DNA of 36,312 nucleotides from an uncultured Eubacterium sp. (GTDB lineage: Bacteria > Bacillota > Clostridia > Lachnospirales > Lachnospiraceae): contig URGC01000006.1 in NCBI GenBank assembly GCA_900547255.1, forward strand, positions 1-36,312, given 5' to 3'. The notes under the pieces are model-generated. The model was given only the letters and a program-made list of their open reading frames with translations. It had not been told where the DNA came from and did not search any database. Both the position numbers and the translations under genes were made by a program. Of this stretch, positions 1 to 8,969 are shown piece by piece; position 1 is the stretch's first letter; the number at the start of each line of letters is the position of its first letter.

Positions 1-1350
1 ATAATAATTGTGGGTTGTGGCAAAGTTGGTGTCACACTTGTTGAACAGCTTTCCAAAGAGGGCCACGATATAACAGTTATCGACAAAAAACCTTCTGTTA
101 TACAGAATATAACTAATCTTTATGATGTAATGGGACTTGTCGGCAATGGCGCAAGCTACAGCATCCAGAAGGATGCCGGTATTAATTCAGCCGACCTGAT
201 AATTGCAGTAACTGACTCTGACGAATTAAACCTTTTGTGCTGTACTGTTGCAAGACGTGTAGGTAACTGTGCTGCTATAGCAAGAGTCCGCACACCTGAT
301 TACAGTGATGAGGTCAACTATCTGAAGGAAGAACTGGGACTTGCGATGATTATCAATCCCGAACTGGAAGCTGCAAGAGAAGCTGCAAGAATTTTGTATC
401 TTCCTACTGCTCTCGAAGTCAATCCATTTGCACACGGACAGGCCGAACTTGTCAAATTTAAAATTCCACCAGAAAATATAATTGACGGAATTACCATTGC
501 TAAGTTAGGCAGCTCCATAACGAATGATATTCTTATCTGCGCAGTAGAAAGAGATTCACAGGTATACATTCCTAATGGTGATTTCACGCTGCAGGCAGGA
601 GATGTAATTTCATTCGTATCAGACAGAATAACTGCCAGAAAATTTCTTAAGCAGATAGGATTCAATACCAAACAGGTTAAAGACACTATGATTATCGGCG
701 GAAGCATATTTGCATATTATCTTGCTAAAGAACTTATATCTATGGGAATTACTGTTAAAATTATCGAACAAAATGAAAAAAACTGCCAGCTTTTAAGTTC
801 TCTGCTTCCTAAAGCCATTATTATCAATGGTGATGGTACAGATCCTGATATATTAAAGGAAGCCGGTATTGAGTATACACAGAGTTTTGTTCCACTAACT
901 GGAATAGATGAAGAAAATATTCTCCTCACGCTATACGCAAAACAGGTTTCAGATGCCAAAGTAATAACTAAGATTAACAAAATCGGATTTAAAGATGTTG
1001 TCAACAAGCTTGATCTTGGAAGTCTTATATATCCTAAAAACATTGCATCTGAGGCAATAATAGCTTATGTACGTGCCAGGAACAACTCTAAAGATAACAA
1101 TATTGAAACTTTGTACCATATGTTTGATTACAGAGTTGAGGCTATAGAATTTCTAGTTAACGAAACCAATGCTATAACCGATATACCACTCAAAGACCTC
1201 CGATTAAAAAAAGATGTCCTGATTTCATTCATCAACAGAAATGGCAAAATCATTATACCTACTGGTAATGACTGCATCATGTCAGGCGACACTGTCATGA
1301 TAGTCACAAAACATTCTGGATTCACACAGATAACAGATATCGCCCAGTAA
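1..1350 (+). CDS. trkA: Trk potassium uptake regulatory subunit TrkA (5' end cut by window)
   Basis: Peripheral cytoplasmic subunit that gates the TrkH potassium channel by binding NAD(H) or ATP. The frame is open from base 1 and reads I-I-I-V-G-C-G-K-V-G, so the true start lies only a few codons upstream of the window. The protein has two RCK halves, each a Rossmann TrkA_N fold followed by a TrkA_C domain. The first half opens with the GCGKVG nucleotide loop and the second begins near residue 225 with the weaker loop IIGGSIFAYYLA. A length of about 450 residues fits the two-RCK TrkA family. It lies 32 bp upstream of trkH on the same strand, the usual pairing. Identity is secure; the exact start is not visible. 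Confidence 0.93.
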   Translation: MIIVGCGKVGVTLVEQLSKEGHDITVIDKKPSVIQNITNLYDVMGLVGNGASYSIQKDAGINSADLIIAVTDSDELNLLCCTVARRVGNCAAIARVRTPDYSDEVNYLKEELGLAMIINPELEAAREAARILYLPTALEVNPFAHGQAELVKFKIPPENIIDGITIAKLGSSITNDILICAVERDSQVYIPNGDFTLQAGDVISFVSDRITARKFLKQIGFNTKQVKDTMIIGGSIFAYYLAKELISMGITVKIIEQNEKNCQLLSSLLPKAIIINGDGTDPDILKEAGIEYTQSFVPLTGIDEENILLTLYAKQVSDAKVITKINKIGFKDVVNKLDLGSLIYPKNIASEAIIAYVRARNNSKDNNIETLYHMFDYRVEAIEFLVNETNAITDIPLKDLRLKKDVLISFINRNGKIIIPTGNDCIMSGDTVMIVTKHSGFTQITDIAQ

Positions 1351-1382
1351 ATATAAACATAATATTTTAAAGGATTTAATTT

Positions 1383-2837
1383 ATGAATAAAGCAATTATC
1401 CAGTATATCTTAGGAACTATATTAAAGACTGAGGGATTTCTTATGATTCTTCCATGTATAGTTGCTGTTATATACCATGAAAATGAAGGATTTATATATC
1501 TATGTGTAGCCACGGCATGCATTCTTCTAGGTTTTCTTATTTCATTAAAGAAACCTGCTGAACATGTTATTTATCTTAAAGAAGGCTGCATAGCAACAGC
1601 TCTTAGCTGGATAGTGATGGGTATGGCTGGAGCCATTCCATTTGTAATAACCCATGAAATCCCATCGTACACAGATGCATTATTTGAAACTATATCTGGC
1701 TTTACCACAACTGGTGCATCTATTCTTAACGATGTCGAGGCACTTTCACACACATCACTTATGTGGAGAAGCTTTACACACTGGATTGGAGGTATGGGAG
1801 TTCTTGTATTTATTATTGCAATAATCCCTATGTCCGGAGGCTCCAACATCAATCTTATGAGAGCAGAAAGCCCTGGTCCATCTGTAGGCAAACTCGTACC
1901 TAAAATAAAATACACGGCAAGACTTCTGTATATTTTTTATTTCGGACTTACACTTTTACAGTTTATACTTCTTGTTATTGCCAGGATGCCTGTATTTGAT
2001 GCACTTAACACTGCTTTTGCCACTGCCGGAACAGGTGGTTTTGGTATTAAAAATGATTCGCTTGCAGGATATTCAGTGACAATACAGTGGATAACAACTA
2101 TATTCATGATTTTATTTGGAATTAATTTTAATGCATATTATTTCCTTTTCTTCAGTAATATTAAAAAAGTATTTGAGATGGAGGAAATACGCTACTACCT
2201 TGGAGTAATACTTGCATCCATCGGATTTATATCAGTCAACATACTTTCAATGTGTTCTAACGTATGGGATGCCGTTACCAAAGCATCATTTCAGGTTGCT
2301 ACAATTATATCAACTGCAGGATTCTCAACTACTGACTTTGACATGTGGCCAACAGCTTCAAAAACGATTCTCGTACTGTTGATGTTTATAGGTGCATGTG
2401 CTGGAAGTACCGGAGGCGGTATGAAGGTTTCAAGATTTATAATTATGTTTAAAACAATAATCAAAGAATTTCATTCATACATTCATCCTCACAGTGTCAG
2501 AAAGATAAAGATGGACGGCAAATCTGTAGAGCATGACGTTATCCGTTCTGTGAATGTATATTTCTTTACATTTATTGTTGTATTTGTAACATCAGTTTTC
2601 ATTTTATCATTTGAGAATTTTGACCTGACAACCAATTTTACAGCTGTTGCAAGCTGTATTAATGATGTCGGTCCTGGTCTTTCTATGGTTGGACCAACGC
2701 ATAATTTCAGCTGTTTTAACACATTGTCCAAATATGTTCTCATGTTTGACATGCTGGCTGGAAGACTTGAACTGTTTCCTTTATTAATTCTTTTCCATCC
2801 ACTTGCATGGAAAGATTTTTTCAAAAAATCCAAATAA
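1383..2837 (+). CDS. trkH: Trk potassium channel/transporter subunit TrkH
   Basis: Membrane-embedded K+ translocating subunit of the Trk system. The 484-residue protein is almost entirely hydrophobic and shows the four pore loops of the superfamily: TTTGAS near residue 110, TAGTGGFG near 215, STAGFSTT near 311, and NDVGPGLS near 430. The conserved GSTGGGMK segment follows the third repeat. The second loop has the full TGGFG form; the others are degenerate, as usual in TrkH. An AAGGA ribosome site lies 8 bp before the ATG. It is transcribed with trkA and probably with the next two genes, which follow at 22 bp and with an overlap. Confidence 0.95.
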   Translation: MNKAIIQYILGTILKTEGFLMILPCIVAVIYHENEGFIYLCVATACILLGFLISLKKPAEHVIYLKEGCIATALSWIVMGMAGAIPFVITHEIPSYTDALFETISGFTTTGASILNDVEALSHTSLMWRSFTHWIGGMGVLVFIIAIIPMSGGSNINLMRAESPGPSVGKLVPKIKYTARLLYIFYFGLTLLQFILLVIARMPVFDALNTAFATAGTGGFGIKNDSLAGYSVTIQWITTIFMILFGINFNAYYFLFFSNIKKVFEMEEIRYYLGVILASIGFISVNILSMCSNVWDAVTKASFQVATIISTAGFSTTDFDMWPTASKTILVLLMFIGACAGSTGGGMKVSRFIIMFKTIIKEFHSYIHPHSVRKIKMDGKSVEHDVIRSVNVYFFTFIVVFVTSVFILSFENFDLTTNFTAVASCINDVGPGLSMVGPTHNFSCFNTLSKYVLMFDMLAGRLELFPLLILFHPLAWKDFFKKSK

Positions 2838-2859
2838 TCTGACTTGAAAGGAGATCATT

Positions 2860-4425
2860 ATGTTTCAATGCCCTGATTGCGGTGGACAGTTGCGTTTCGA
2901 CATTTCATCACAACAATTAGCCTGCATGCAATGTGCATCTTTATTTGATCCCTACGACATTACTAAAGAAAACGATGCCGAAGAGGAACAATATTATGAT
3001 GTAACTGTATTCCGATGCCCACAATGTGGTGGAGAAATCATAAGCTCAGACAACAGGGCTTCAGATTTCTGCTCATTCTGTGGTGCTTCAACAGTTCTAA
3101 CAAGCAATTTAAGAAAAGAAAAAAGGCCAAAGTATATCATTCCATTTACCAAGACAAAGGATGACTGTAAGAAAGCTTATTCAAAATTCATGCGCCATGC
3201 ATGGTTTGCTCCTAAGGAGCTTAAGAACTCACGCTACATTGATGGTTTCCGAGGCATATATATGCCTTACTGGGCTTACCACATAACTGAGAAAGGCCCT
3301 GTTTCACTTGCAGGTTCACACAGCTACAGACGTGGTGACTACGTTTATACAGACCACTACAGTATCACTGGTACTGTCAATTCATCATACAAGGGCATTT
3401 CATATGATGCTTCTTCATCATTTGATGATAACTTAAGTGCCAGCATAGCACCTTTTGATGTTAAGAATATGAACCGCTTCACACCTTCATATCTCAGTGG
3501 ATTCTATGCTGATACAGCGGATGTCGACGCTTCGGAATACGAGCTTGAAGCCAAGCATATAGCGGCTTCACAGACTTATAATTACATAAAACGCATGCCT
3601 CTGCCTTCATCTGCCAAATTCAGCCTGGATGAATCAGAGAGCAGTGTTGAGAGCAAATTAAATCCTCAGTGCGAAAAGGCAGACGGAGCTATGTTCCCTG
3701 TATGGTTTTTATCGTACCGCAATAAGGACAGAGTTGCCTATGCTACTGTCAATGGCCAGACGGGCAAGGTTGTTGCAGATATGCCTGTATCAATCGGCAA
3801 ATATCTTATAAGCTCACTGATACTTGCAATACCTATATTTTTGATGCTTAATGCGATATTTACAATGCTTCCAACAACTTCTCTTGGAATTTGCAGCATT
3901 ATCGCATCTTTAATACCATTTTTATTTACTTCGGAATTAAAACAGATAATTATAAAAGACTCTTCGGATTTTGAGACGGGCAGCGACCCCAAAAAGCAGC
4001 ATTCCAAGAAGCGCAAAAAGAAAACTTCTGTTGTAACCTTCCTGTCAACCGGCATTACTGTGGTCGCATACATTATTATTATACTCACATTTATGGTTAC
4101 TCTGTCATCAACATCAATATTCAGTTATATTACATATGCCGCTGGAATAATTGGATTAATCGGTTTCTTCTATTCAAGAAAATCATTTAAAACTGTTACT
4201 GGCAAAAATGTTCCTGACACGCTGTACCCAATGATTACAATTATCATTTCATGCATTGTACAGTTCTTAAAACCTGTATCGGATGTATTCTACTATGCAT
4301 GTATTATATTGAATCTTGTAGCAGTACTTATTAATCTTGTAGGACTTATAAGATATTACAATGTTCTTGCCACAAGAAAGCTTCCTCAGTTTGACAGCCA
4401 CAAGGGAGGTGATGACCGTGCATAA
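2860..4425 (+). CDS. double zinc-ribbon membrane protein, function unknown
   Basis: The 521-residue protein starts with two Cys4 zinc ribbons: C4/C7 with C22/C25, and C53/C56 with C71/C74. A soluble region of about 220 residues follows, rich in Tyr, Ser and aromatic residues. The C-terminal third has roughly five to six hydrophobic segments from residue 305 onward, with a Lys/Arg-rich loop near 380-388. The start is supported by an AAAGGAG site 6 bp upstream. It follows trkH at 22 bp and overlaps the TPM-domain gene by 8 bp, so the two are probably translationally coupled. Similar ribbon-plus-membrane proteins accompany TPM proteins in other Clostridia (recalled knowledge). I cannot assign a function. 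Confidence 0.8.
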   Translation: MFQCPDCGGQLRFDISSQQLACMQCASLFDPYDITKENDAEEEQYYDVTVFRCPQCGGEIISSDNRASDFCSFCGASTVLTSNLRKEKRPKYIIPFTKTKDDCKKAYSKFMRHAWFAPKELKNSRYIDGFRGIYMPYWAYHITEKGPVSLAGSHSYRRGDYVYTDHYSITGTVNSSYKGISYDASSSFDDNLSASIAPFDVKNMNRFTPSYLSGFYADTADVDASEYELEAKHIAASQTYNYIKRMPLPSSAKFSLDESESSVESKLNPQCEKADGAMFPVWFLSYRNKDRVAYATVNGQTGKVVADMPVSIGKYLISSLILAIPIFLMLNAIFTMLPTTSLGICSIIASLIPFLFTSELKQIIIKDSSDFETGSDPKKQHSKKRKKKTSVVTFLSTGITVVAYIIIILTFMVTLSSTSIFSYITYAAGIIGLIGFFYSRKSFKTVTGKNVPDTLYPMITIIISCIVQFLKPVSDVFYYACIILNLVAVLINLVGLIRYYNVLATRKLPQFDSHKGGDDRA

Positions 4426-5380
4426 TGTAAATATCAGCAAACATATTGCGAGATTTATAATATCAATGTCAATGTTAGTCATCACAATCTTTGCGGCGTC
4501 AAAGATTGATAATATTGCTTTTGGCAGCTTGAAAACAATATCTGCTGTAAGCAGCGATGACACATCTAGGGGTGAATCCTCAGCCAGGTTATTGACTGAT
4601 AATGATGGTGATGATTCTTCAACTAAGCTATTAGCTGACAATGACAGCAATGATTCTTCAACTAAGTTATCTGGAACTGTGTATATTAATGAGAAAACAC
4701 AGTATAAAGTTATATTTGAAGACGATGCCAGCCTTCTCAGTAATGATGAAGCAGAACAGCTTATTGAAGTCATGAAGCCAATAACTGCTTACGGAAGTGT
4801 TGCATTCAAATCAATCGACACTAATAAGTATTCGAGCACCAGCTCATATGCTTCCAATTACTACGCTTCCAAATTCCAGACTGGCAGTGGTACAATTTTT
4901 CTGATTGATATGGACAAAAGGAATCTCTGGATTCACAGCAATGGCAAGGTATACTCTACAATCACTACAAGCTATGCCAATGTCATAACTGATAATGTAT
5001 ACAGATACGCATCCAACAAGGATTATTATACCTGCGCAAGCAAGGTATTCGAGCAGGAAGCATCTCTTCTGGCCGGCAGGCGCATAAGCCAGCCAATGAA
5101 GTATATAAGCAATGCTCTTCTGGCACTTGTTGCAGCTATTCTTATCAACTATCTTATTGTAAGAACAGCTTCAAGAAAGCGCAAAGCAAGTCAGAACGAA
5201 CTTGTCAGAGGAATATTTGTTAACAACGCATTTAACAATCCACAGGTTAATTTCGTACGCCAGACCAAGGTTTACGATCCACCTTCATCTGATTCTTCAT
5301 CCGGAGGCGGCGGTTCCTCTGGCGGTGGTGGCGGCGGTGGAGGCTCTTCCAGCGGTGGTGGCGGCGGACACAGCTTCTAG
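4418..5380 (+). CDS. TPM-domain (YgcG/Psb32-type) secreted or membrane protein with Gly-rich tail
   Basis: The start is taken as GTG at 4418, because GGAGGTGAT at 4405-4413 places it 8 bp from the GGAGG core. ATG 4412 is a close alternative; the ATG at 4361 lies deep in the previous gene. The 320-residue product has an N-terminal hydrophobic signal/anchor (about residues 12-28), a Ser/Asp-rich repeat region (about 50-82), a TPM fold (about 98-215), a second membrane span (about 229-248) followed by basic residues, and a tail of Gly/Ser runs ending HSF. The Gly-rich end after a transmembrane segment is typical of YgcG-like proteins. TPM proteins are linked to envelope or photosystem quality control; the role here is unknown. 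Confidence 0.82.
   Translation: MHNVNISKHIARFIISMSMLVITIFAASKIDNIAFGSLKTISAVSSDDTSRGESSARLLTDNDGDDSSTKLLADNDSNDSSTKLSGTVYINEKTQYKVIFEDDASLLSNDEAEQLIEVMKPITAYGSVAFKSIDTNKYSSTSSYASNYYASKFQTGSGTIFLIDMDKRNLWIHSNGKVYSTITTSYANVITDNVYRYASNKDYYTCASKVFEQEASLLAGRRISQPMKYISNALLALVAAILINYLIVRTASRKRKASQNELVRGIFVNNAFNNPQVNFVRQTKVYDPPSSDSSSGGGGSSGGGGGGGGSSSGGGGGHSF
4577..4671 (+). repeat. 39-bp in-frame tandem repeat inside the TPM gene
   Basis: Two full 39-bp units start at 4577 and 4616 and a partial third starts at 4655. They encode 13-residue units of the form SS-x-(R/K)-LL-x-DND followed by three acidic or small residues. Copies two and three share GATTCTTCAACTAAG. The repeat forms the linker between the N-terminal anchor and the TPM domain, so copy-number change would only alter linker length. 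Confidence 0.8.
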
Positions 5381-5506
5381 ATTGCGGCTTTTGACTTTTT
5401 TTGGGGCTTTATACTAGATTTGGATTTTAAAAGAAAAACAAGCTTGAAAAATCCAAAAACATGCATATTTCACTTCGCTAAACCCACAATTTTTCTTTAT
5501 AGCAAA

Positions 5507-5565
5507 AAAGTTGCGGAAAAATCCAGTTTTTCATAGAATTCTGGATTTCCCCGCAACTTTTATTG
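5507..5565. terminator. strong hairpin, probable bidirectional terminator
   Basis: A 20-bp stem with two internal mismatches pairs 5507-5526 with 5541-5560 around a 14-base loop. A-rich and T-rich flanks lie on both sides. It sits between the convergent TPM operon and sulP. The 5381-5770 gap otherwise holds no convincing gene. Confidence 0.75.
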
Positions 5566-5675
5566 TTATTAAGCCAAACTTACATCTGGCGATTACTACA
5601 ATTGATTTGTTTTGGATTTTTCTGCGTATTCAGCCTGATTTGCGCCAATCCTGCTACTTGCTACCCCCTGCTCAG

Positions 5676-5727
5676 ATAGCATATGATATATAAATAGCAA
5701 ATGATATGTAAATAGCATATAAGAATG
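5676..5727. repeat. 18-bp AT-rich tandem repeat
   Basis: Units start at 5676, 5694 and 5712 with an exact 18-bp period. The core is ATAGCA followed by ATGATAT and TAA. The first two units differ at two positions and the third decays after nine bases. It lies 3' of sulP in noncoding DNA. Confidence 0.7.
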
Positions 5728-5770
5728 CCCAAACCAAACAATATATCACATATCCCCTACTATCGCTATC

Positions 5771-7417
5771 CTACTGTATAGATGCCGCCTTCTCCAGCGC
5801 CGCATCAATATTAACGCAGAAATTCTCTTCCCCAATCTCTTCAACAAAACCAGCTTTAGACATCACTGTGTATGGCTGCTCCTGAACATGAGATAACAGA
5901 AGTGTAATGCCACGTTTCTTACATGTAGCATGAATTTTTTTAAGAGTTCTTAATGCTGTCACATCCATAGCTGGAACGCCTCGCATACGTATAACAAGAA
6001 CTTTCACACCTGGCTCGATACTGATTTCAAGGAACTTGTCTGCTGCCGCAAAGAACATTGGTCCTATAATCTCATATACAAGAGTATTCTTAGGAACAAC
6101 CTTGTATCTTAACGCCATAGGGTCATTATGCTCATCTATGTCATTGCCAAGATATTTCCAGCTCTTAACCTCTGTAACATTAGACATTCTCATAAGGAAT
6201 AACAAAGCTGCCATAACGACACCTACCTCAATAGCTACTACAAGGTCAAATACCACTGTAAGCACAAATGTTGTGACAAGCACCAAAATATCACTCTTAG
6301 GCGAAGTCTTGCAGAGTGAAACAAATTCTCTCCATCCACTCATATTGTATGCAACCATGAAAAGAATAGCTGCGATAGCTGGCATTGGAATCCATGCCGC
6401 ATATGGCATAAGTACAACAAGTATCAAAAGAAGTGTTACTGAGTGAACCATACCTGCTATAGGTGTACGTCCACCACTCTTGATATTAGCCGCTGTTCTT
6501 GCGATTGCACCTGTCGCTGGAATACCGCCAAAAAGTGCAGATGCAAGGTTACCAGCCCCCTGAGCTACAAGCTCCATGTTAGGCTTATGTCTCGTTCCAA
6601 CCATACCATCGGCAACAACACACGAAAGAAGCGACTCAATTCCCGCAAGAACCGCGATTGTAAGCGCATCTGGGAATAAATCCTTTATCATTGTAAAGTT
6701 AACTGATGGAACTGTAAGTGTTGGCACCTTGTTAGATATTGTATACAAGTCACCAATCGTCTTAACATCCATTTTAAGAACCTTCACCATGATTATTGTC
6801 ACAATAACCGCAATAAGTGATGGTGGAATCTTCTCTGTAAATTTAGGCATAATTATAAGAATTGCAAGTGCAACAACACCGACAATAAGTGCCTGATAAT
6901 TAAATGTCGAAATGCTCTCCCCTATAGCACGAACCTTCTCCATAGTCTCAACTGGTGAGCTTGAAAATGTAAGTCCAAGAAAATCCTTAATCTGACCTAT
7001 AAAGATAGTTACAGCTATACCAAATGTAAATCCTGTTGTTATAGTGTATGGAATAAATCTGATGAGATTTCCGAACTTTAGGAATCCCATAACGATAAGT
7101 AAGATACCAGCCATTATAGTAGCTACTACAAGTCCGTCCATTCCATTTTTAGCAACTATTCCTGCAACTATTGTTGCAAATGCTGCCGTTGGACCGGCAA
7201 TCTGAACGTTACTTCCGCCTAAAAATGAAATTACAAAACCAGCAACTATGGCTGTGTAGATACCCTGCTCTGGTCCTACTCCTGACGCTAATGCAAGGGC
7301 AATTGATAATGGCAGTGCAATGATTGCCACTATGATTCCGGATATGACATCCTTCACGAACTGTTCTTTGGTGTATCCCTTAAGACAGTCAAACAACTTT
7401 GGTACAAATTCTTTCAT
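5771..7417 (-). CDS. SulP-family inorganic anion transporter with C-terminal STAS domain
   Basis: Predicted inner-membrane transporter for sulfate, bicarbonate or a similar anion. The first 400 residues hold the sulfate-transporter domain with about 11-14 hydrophobic segments and the family segment GGSNVQIAGPTAAF near residue 67. Residues of about 435-545 form a cytoplasmic STAS domain with the conserved MDVTALRTL stretch. A length of 548 fits bacterial SulP proteins. AAGGAG lies 7 bp before the ATG. It is 127 bp downstream of the foldase lipoprotein gene on the same strand, with a U-tract-free hairpin between them. Substrate cannot be read from sequence. Confidence 0.9.
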   Translation of the reverse strand: MKEFVPKLFDCLKGYTKEQFVKDVISGIIVAIIALPLSIALALASGVGPEQGIYTAIVAGFVISFLGGSNVQIAGPTAAFATIVAGIVAKNGMDGLVVATIMAGILLIVMGFLKFGNLIRFIPYTITTGFTFGIAVTIFIGQIKDFLGLTFSSSPVETMEKVRAIGESISTFNYQALIVGVVALAILIIMPKFTEKIPPSLIAVIVTIIMVKVLKMDVKTIGDLYTISNKVPTLTVPSVNFTMIKDLFPDALTIAVLAGIESLLSCVVADGMVGTRHKPNMELVAQGAGNLASALFGGIPATGAIARTAANIKSGGRTPIAGMVHSVTLLLILVVLMPYAAWIPMPAIAAILFMVAYNMSGWREFVSLCKTSPKSDILVLVTTFVLTVVFDLVVAIEVGVVMAALLFLMRMSNVTEVKSWKYLGNDIDEHNDPMALRYKVVPKNTLVYEIIGPMFFAAADKFLEISIEPGVKVLVIRMRGVPAMDVTALRTLKKIHATCKKRGITLLLSHVQEQPYTVMSKAGFVEEIGEENFCVNIDAALEKAASIQ

Positions 7418-7455
7418 CCCTATTCTCCTTGTTTAGTAAGTTAAGCATTGATAAT

Positions 7456-7485
7456 GGATACACCCTGCATACGCAGAATGTATCC
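7456..7485. other. two-tier hairpin upstream of sulP
   Basis: GGATACA (7456-7462) pairs with TGTATCC (7479-7485), and inside it CTGC (7465-7468) pairs with GCAG (7473-7476). Neither strand has a U-tract afterward. It therefore looks more like a leader or mRNA-processing structure between the foldase gene and sulP than an intrinsic terminator. Confidence 0.45.
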
Positions 7486-7544
7486 ACTTCAATTTCAACA
7501 TAACTTTAATATTATATTACTAAAAAACAAGGACTGCAATATAT

Positions 7545-8738
7545 TTATTCTGTAACTTCTACAGCATTATCATTAACAAAATTCTGAACCTTCTCTGAGA
7601 GAACCTCGAAACCAACTTCTGCGTTCATCTCCTTAGTATAGCTGTCAAGAATCTCCTGATAGCTGTCATATCCATACTGCTTTGCCCACTCTGCACCAAG
7701 ATCATTAATCTCGTCTGCTGATACTGTAAGATTATTCTCAACTGCTATCATAGTGATAACCATCTTCTCATCAAGATACTGGTGAACCTGCTCTCTTGCA
7801 TAATCTGTTAATTCATCATCTGATGAACAGTTGTATGCATACTGGAGATAATCCTCATAGCTGTTGATTCCACTTGCTGTGTAGTATGCTGAATATGTGT
7901 CATAGCTTGTCTTGATATTGTTCTTATATACAGTTATAAGGCTTGAAACCTCTGCCTCTGGGTAACCAGTGATTGTAGAGTTCTCAATTATCTTATCTAA
8001 TGCTGTCGCAAATTTAGTTGCCGCATATGAACTTGTATTATAATTCTCAAGATATTCTCTTGTGTTCTTTCTTAATTCGTCTACAGTAGATGCATTAAGA
8101 CCAATATCATCTTTCTTAGATGCAACCCACTCATCTGTAAGCTCTGGTAAAACTGTGTTAGTCTTAGCTGTTACTGTTACTGTAAATATAACATCCTGTC
8201 CAGCAAGGTCTTCACTGCTGTAGTTATCTGGGAACTTACATGGGATATCATACTGCTGTCCGATTGTAAGGCCTACAAGTCCCTTATCAAGGTCATCTAT
8301 AAATTTACCTGAACCGATTGTGTATGATACATCTGTAGCTGTTCCACCTGAAAATGCTACACCATCCTTCTTACCTGAATAATCAAGAATAACTGTATCT
8401 CCGCTGGCTGTAACGCCTTCTGTAATCTGCTCTGTTGTAGAGAACTTATTTAACATTGTGTTGATATTAGTCTCTACATCATCATCTGATACTGTAAGAG
8501 ATGACTTGTCAACCTTTACCTCTATTCCCTTGTAATTGCCAAGTGTTACATACTGCTTGTAAACTTCTGCATTCTTCTGTGCAGATGCATAATAATCAGC
8601 AGCCTCTACTTCCTTATTAGAAGTATCATTAGTATCTGATGTTGTGCTATTAGTGCTGTTATTATTGTTACTTCCACAGCCTGCAAGTGTTGCTACCATA
8701 GTAACCGCCATAAGCAGACTTAAAAACTTCTTTTTCAT
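7545..8738 (-). CDS. trigger-factor-like lipoprotein peptidyl-prolyl isomerase
   Basis: Predicted extracytoplasmic foldase anchored by lipid. The N-terminus MKKKFLSLLMAV leads to the lipobox LAGC (Cys21), then an Asn/Ser/Thr-rich linker. An FKBP-type domain follows (about residues 105-195), recognisable from GDTVILDYSGK, the IGSGKFIDDLDKGLVGL segment, and the PDNYSSEDLAGQ segment. The remainder is helical and resembles the trigger factor C-terminal arm. It lacks the ribosome-binding domain of cytosolic trigger factor. At 397 residues it is shorter than Tig (about 430). It has its own promoter and a structured leader. Confidence 0.88.
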   Translation of the reverse strand: MKKKFLSLLMAVTMVATLAGCGSNNNNSTNSTTSDTNDTSNKEVEAADYYASAQKNAEVYKQYVTLGNYKGIEVKVDKSSLTVSDDDVETNINTMLNKFSTTEQITEGVTASGDTVILDYSGKKDGVAFSGGTATDVSYTIGSGKFIDDLDKGLVGLTIGQQYDIPCKFPDNYSSEDLAGQDVIFTVTVTAKTNTVLPELTDEWVASKKDDIGLNASTVDELRKNTREYLENYNTSSYAATKFATALDKIIENSTITGYPEAEVSSLITVYKNNIKTSYDTYSAYYTASGINSYEDYLQYAYNCSSDDELTDYAREQVHQYLDEKMVITMIAVENNLTVSADEINDLGAEWAKQYGYDSYQEILDSYTKEMNAEVGFEVLSEKVQNFVNDNAVEVTE

Positions 8739-8774
8739 TCTGGATAAATCCCTTTCTATAATAAATATGATGTT

Positions 8775-8847
8775 GGGGTCAAAAGGTATTTTGCCCCCTT
8801 TGATACCAGATTGCTACGTGCTTTCTGACCTTTTGACCCTGGTATCA
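8775..8847 (-). promoter_or_regulatory. interleaved inverted-repeat element in the foldase mRNA leader
   Basis: Two inverted repeats are interleaved, not nested. TGATACCAG at 8801-8809 pairs with CTGGTATCA at 8839-8847 (9 bp). GGGTCAAAAGGT at 8776-8787 pairs with ACCTTTTGACCC at 8828-8839 (12 bp). The order A-B-A'-B' permits an H-type pseudoknot or two exclusive hairpins. A third option is a local hairpin at 8775-8797 (GGGG-CAAAA against TTTTG-CCCC). The element begins a few bases after the predicted - strand transcription start, so it would form the 5' end of the foldase mRNA. It could be a cis-regulatory RNA or one copy of a dispersed palindromic repeat. Confidence 0.6.
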
Positions 8848-8859
8848 TAAATATTTGAT

Positions 8860-8888
8860 AATATAGCATATTTGAAGCGAAAATGAAA
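8860..8888 (-). promoter_or_regulatory. predicted sigma-A promoter of the foldase lipoprotein gene
   Basis: On the - strand the -35 box is TTTCAT (8883-8888), the spacer is 17 bp, and the -10 box is TATATT (8860-8865). Transcription would start near 8853, giving a leader of about 115 bases that contains the interleaved repeat element. Confidence 0.5.
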
Positions 8889-8969
8889 GGTAATTCACAC
8901 TTTTTTCAAAATACGGCTCGCATCCCCGCCACTACTTTAATACTGCTTGAATGACTTTATTGGCTGGTG

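Noticed and set aside
4267..4773. 168-codon - strand frame over the zinc-ribbon/TPM junction
   Set aside because: Antisense to two supported, overlapping genes; composition follows their repeat.
5202..5417. 71-codon frame over the glycine-rich tail
   Set aside because: Shifted-frame reading of the Gly codon run in the TPM gene.
5511..5693. 60-codon + strand frame in the TPM-sulP gap
   Set aside because: It runs through the terminator hairpin, has no ribosome site and no recognisable features.
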